15,381 bases of DNA from Bacteroidia bacterium (GTDB taxonomy: Bacteria > Bacteroidota > Bacteroidia > Bacteroidales > P3), in the NCBI GenBank assembly GCA_025999775.1, contig BNXT01000016.1:1-15381 (forward strand), read 5' to 3'. The notes beneath the pieces are model-generated. The model did not search any database, was not told where the DNA came from, and saw nothing but the letters and a program-made list of their open reading frames with translations. Of this stretch, positions 14,306-15,381 are shown in pieces. A program made the translations under genes and the position numbers. Every line of letters begins with the position of its first letter. The first letter of the stretch is position 1.

Positions 14306-15331
14306 ATGCGCGTACGATTTTTGTTTTTGGTGATAATCATTTATTTCGCACTATCCATGCAGGCTACGGATACTGTGCGAGTAGCATTTTACAATGTGGA
14401 GAACTTTTTTGATTACTTTGACGATAGTTTGAAAGCTGATGAGGCGTTTACGCCACGTGGAGTGTATGCGTGGACAAAAGCACGTTATGAAACTAAGTGT
14501 TCGCGACTATTTAAAGTGATTGCCTCACTTGGCGAGACCACAGGATTACCAATGTTAATAGGGTTTTGTGAAATTGAAAACAACAAAGTCTTATCTGATC
14601 TCATCTATGGTACGCCCCTGCGTAAATATGGTTATCGTTATGTACACCATGAGTCGGCAGACGCTCGCGGTATTGATGTAGCGTTGATTTACCGCCCACA
14701 GCAATTTGCAATCCTTGAAGAGCAGCCTGTTCATATTGTATATGCACCTGATACAGTCTCTCGAACAAGGGATATTCTGTACGTCAAAGGAGTAGTATTA
14801 GGCGTGGATACATTGCATGTTTTTGTTTGTCATTTTCCGTCCAAGTACGGTGGTTTATTGGCAACGGTTGCTAAACGTGCGCACACGGCAACGACGCTGA
14901 AAAACCGTGTTGATAGTATTTTGAATGTGAATAACGACGCCAACATCGTGATTATGGGCGATTTCAATGATGAACCGACGGATGAAAGTATGATTCATAA
15001 TCTTGCGGCACAATGTGATACGACAAATCTTACGCCGTATTCATTGGTTAATTTGATGTGCCCATTTGTAGGGAAGCATGGCAGCCATAAGTATCGTGAA
15101 CAGTGGAGTATTATTGACCAAATCATCGTATCCAAGGGGTTGTTCTTGCAACATGGAAACCTGTCTATCCGTCAACGCCAAGCACATATTTTTGAAGCGC
15201 CGTTTTTATTGATCGAGGATGCAACTTATTGGGGTAAAAAGCCTTATCGTACTTATGTGGGTATGAAATATCAAGGAGGATACAGCGATCACCTACCGGT
15301 CTATGTGGATTTGGTAATAATTGAGAATTGA
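14306..15331 (+). CDS. Secreted endonuclease/exonuclease/phosphatase family protein (copy 2)
   Basis: This is a second EEP-superfamily metallohydrolase, 341 residues, with a signal peptide (about 1-20, cleaved near MQA-TD). The motifs parallel copy 1 one for one: FYNVENFFD (28-36), CEIEN (88-92), RGIDVALIY (121-129), CHFPSKYGG (175-183; His176), MGDFNDEP (217-224; Asp219, Asn221), IDQIIVS (270-276) and SDH in GYSDHLPVYV (326-335). Copy 1 has Asn before the conserved His; here it is Cys175. The two are clear paralogues but far from identical, including the region after the last nuclease motif (APFLLIEDATYWGKKPYRTY versus EPFLLHQDGRYAGTPLRTY). It is divergent from the metalloprotease and begins its own unit. 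The last codons (ATT GAG AAT TGA) belong to a repeat that continues downstream. Confidence 0.87.
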   Translation: MRVRFLFLVIIIYFALSMQATDTVRVAFYNVENFFDYFDDSLKADEAFTPRGVYAWTKARYETKCSRLFKVIASLGETTGLPMLIGFCEIENNKVLSDLIYGTPLRKYGYRYVHHESADARGIDVALIYRPQQFAILEEQPVHIVYAPDTVSRTRDILYVKGVVLGVDTLHVFVCHFPSKYGGLLATVAKRAHTATTLKNRVDSILNVNNDANIVIMGDFNDEPTDESMIHNLAAQCDTTNLTPYSLVNLMCPFVGKHGSHKYREQWSIIDQIIVSKGLFLQHGNLSIRQRQAHIFEAPFLLIEDATYWGKKPYRTYVGMKYQGGYSDHLPVYVDLVIIEN

Positions 15332-15381
15332 GAGTGGAGAATTGAGATTTTTTACATTATTCATTGTTAATTTGTCAGTAT
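15318..15381 (+). repeat. Degenerate repeat at the 3' end of EEP copy 2
   Basis: AATTGAGAATTGAGAGTGG followed by AGAATTGAGA forms tandem GAATTGAGA-like units from 15318 to about 15347, overlapping the stop codon at 15329-15331. After a T-run, ACATTATTCATTGTT (15354-15368) matches 5398-5412 exactly. The repeat probably continues past the window end. Confidence 0.65.

Overview
The window reads as a chromosome segment from a member of the Bacteroidota, most likely the order Bacteroidales. Three things point there. First, several genes are preceded by the Bacteroidota housekeeping promoter (-33 TTTG-like, 19-20 bp spacer, -7 TAnnTTTG), with A/T-rich leaders and no clear Shine-Dalgarno. Second, two secreted proteins end in a type IX secretion (T9SS) sorting domain with a YPNP motif and a Lys-Val/Ile-Val-Lys tail. 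Third, RpiB and DeoC carry sequence features I associate with this phylum. Genus and species cannot be told from the sequence alone. I see no tRNA, rRNA, CRISPR array, phage gene or complete transposon.

Layout. 1-820: ribosomal protein S20 (rpsT) and an HU-family DNA-binding protein (hup), each with its own terminator. 825-2966 (minus): ribonuclease R. 3135-5187 (plus): the beta subunit of a 2-oxoacid:ferredoxin oxidoreductase, then a secreted endonuclease/exonuclease/phosphatase (EEP) family protein 10 bp later. 5188-5777: a gene-free island of unrelated short repeats (a perfect 28-bp palindrome, a 28-bp element in three copies, a GC-rich hairpin and two small hairpins). 5836-9269 (plus): a compact four-gene operon of coiled-coil lipoprotein, ribose-5-phosphate isomerase B, a LutB-like LUD/ferredoxin protein and deoxyribose-phosphate aldolase. 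9282-14150 (minus): two large T9SS cargo proteins, a GLUG-repeat plus PPP-type phosphatase fusion and a reprolysin-like zinc metalloprotease with two cadherin-like domains. 14306-15331 (plus): a second secreted EEP protein, a divergent paralogue of the first, whose 3' end runs into a further copy of repeat sequence.

How the genes may work together. S20, HU and RNase R are housekeeping functions in translation, nucleoid structure and RNA decay. RpiB and DeoC both handle pentose phosphates and deoxynucleoside breakdown products. KorB and LutB are redox proteins that appear without their usual partner subunits in the window. The four exported enzymes (two EEP proteins, a phosphatase, a protease) suit a cell that degrades external macromolecules. 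A link from secreted nuclease and phosphatase to DeoC/RpiB is plausible but only inferred from proximity.

No wholly new multi-gene system is evident. The most distinctive items are the GLUG-phosphatase-T9SS fusion, the orphan redox subunits in unexpected contexts, and the repeat island.
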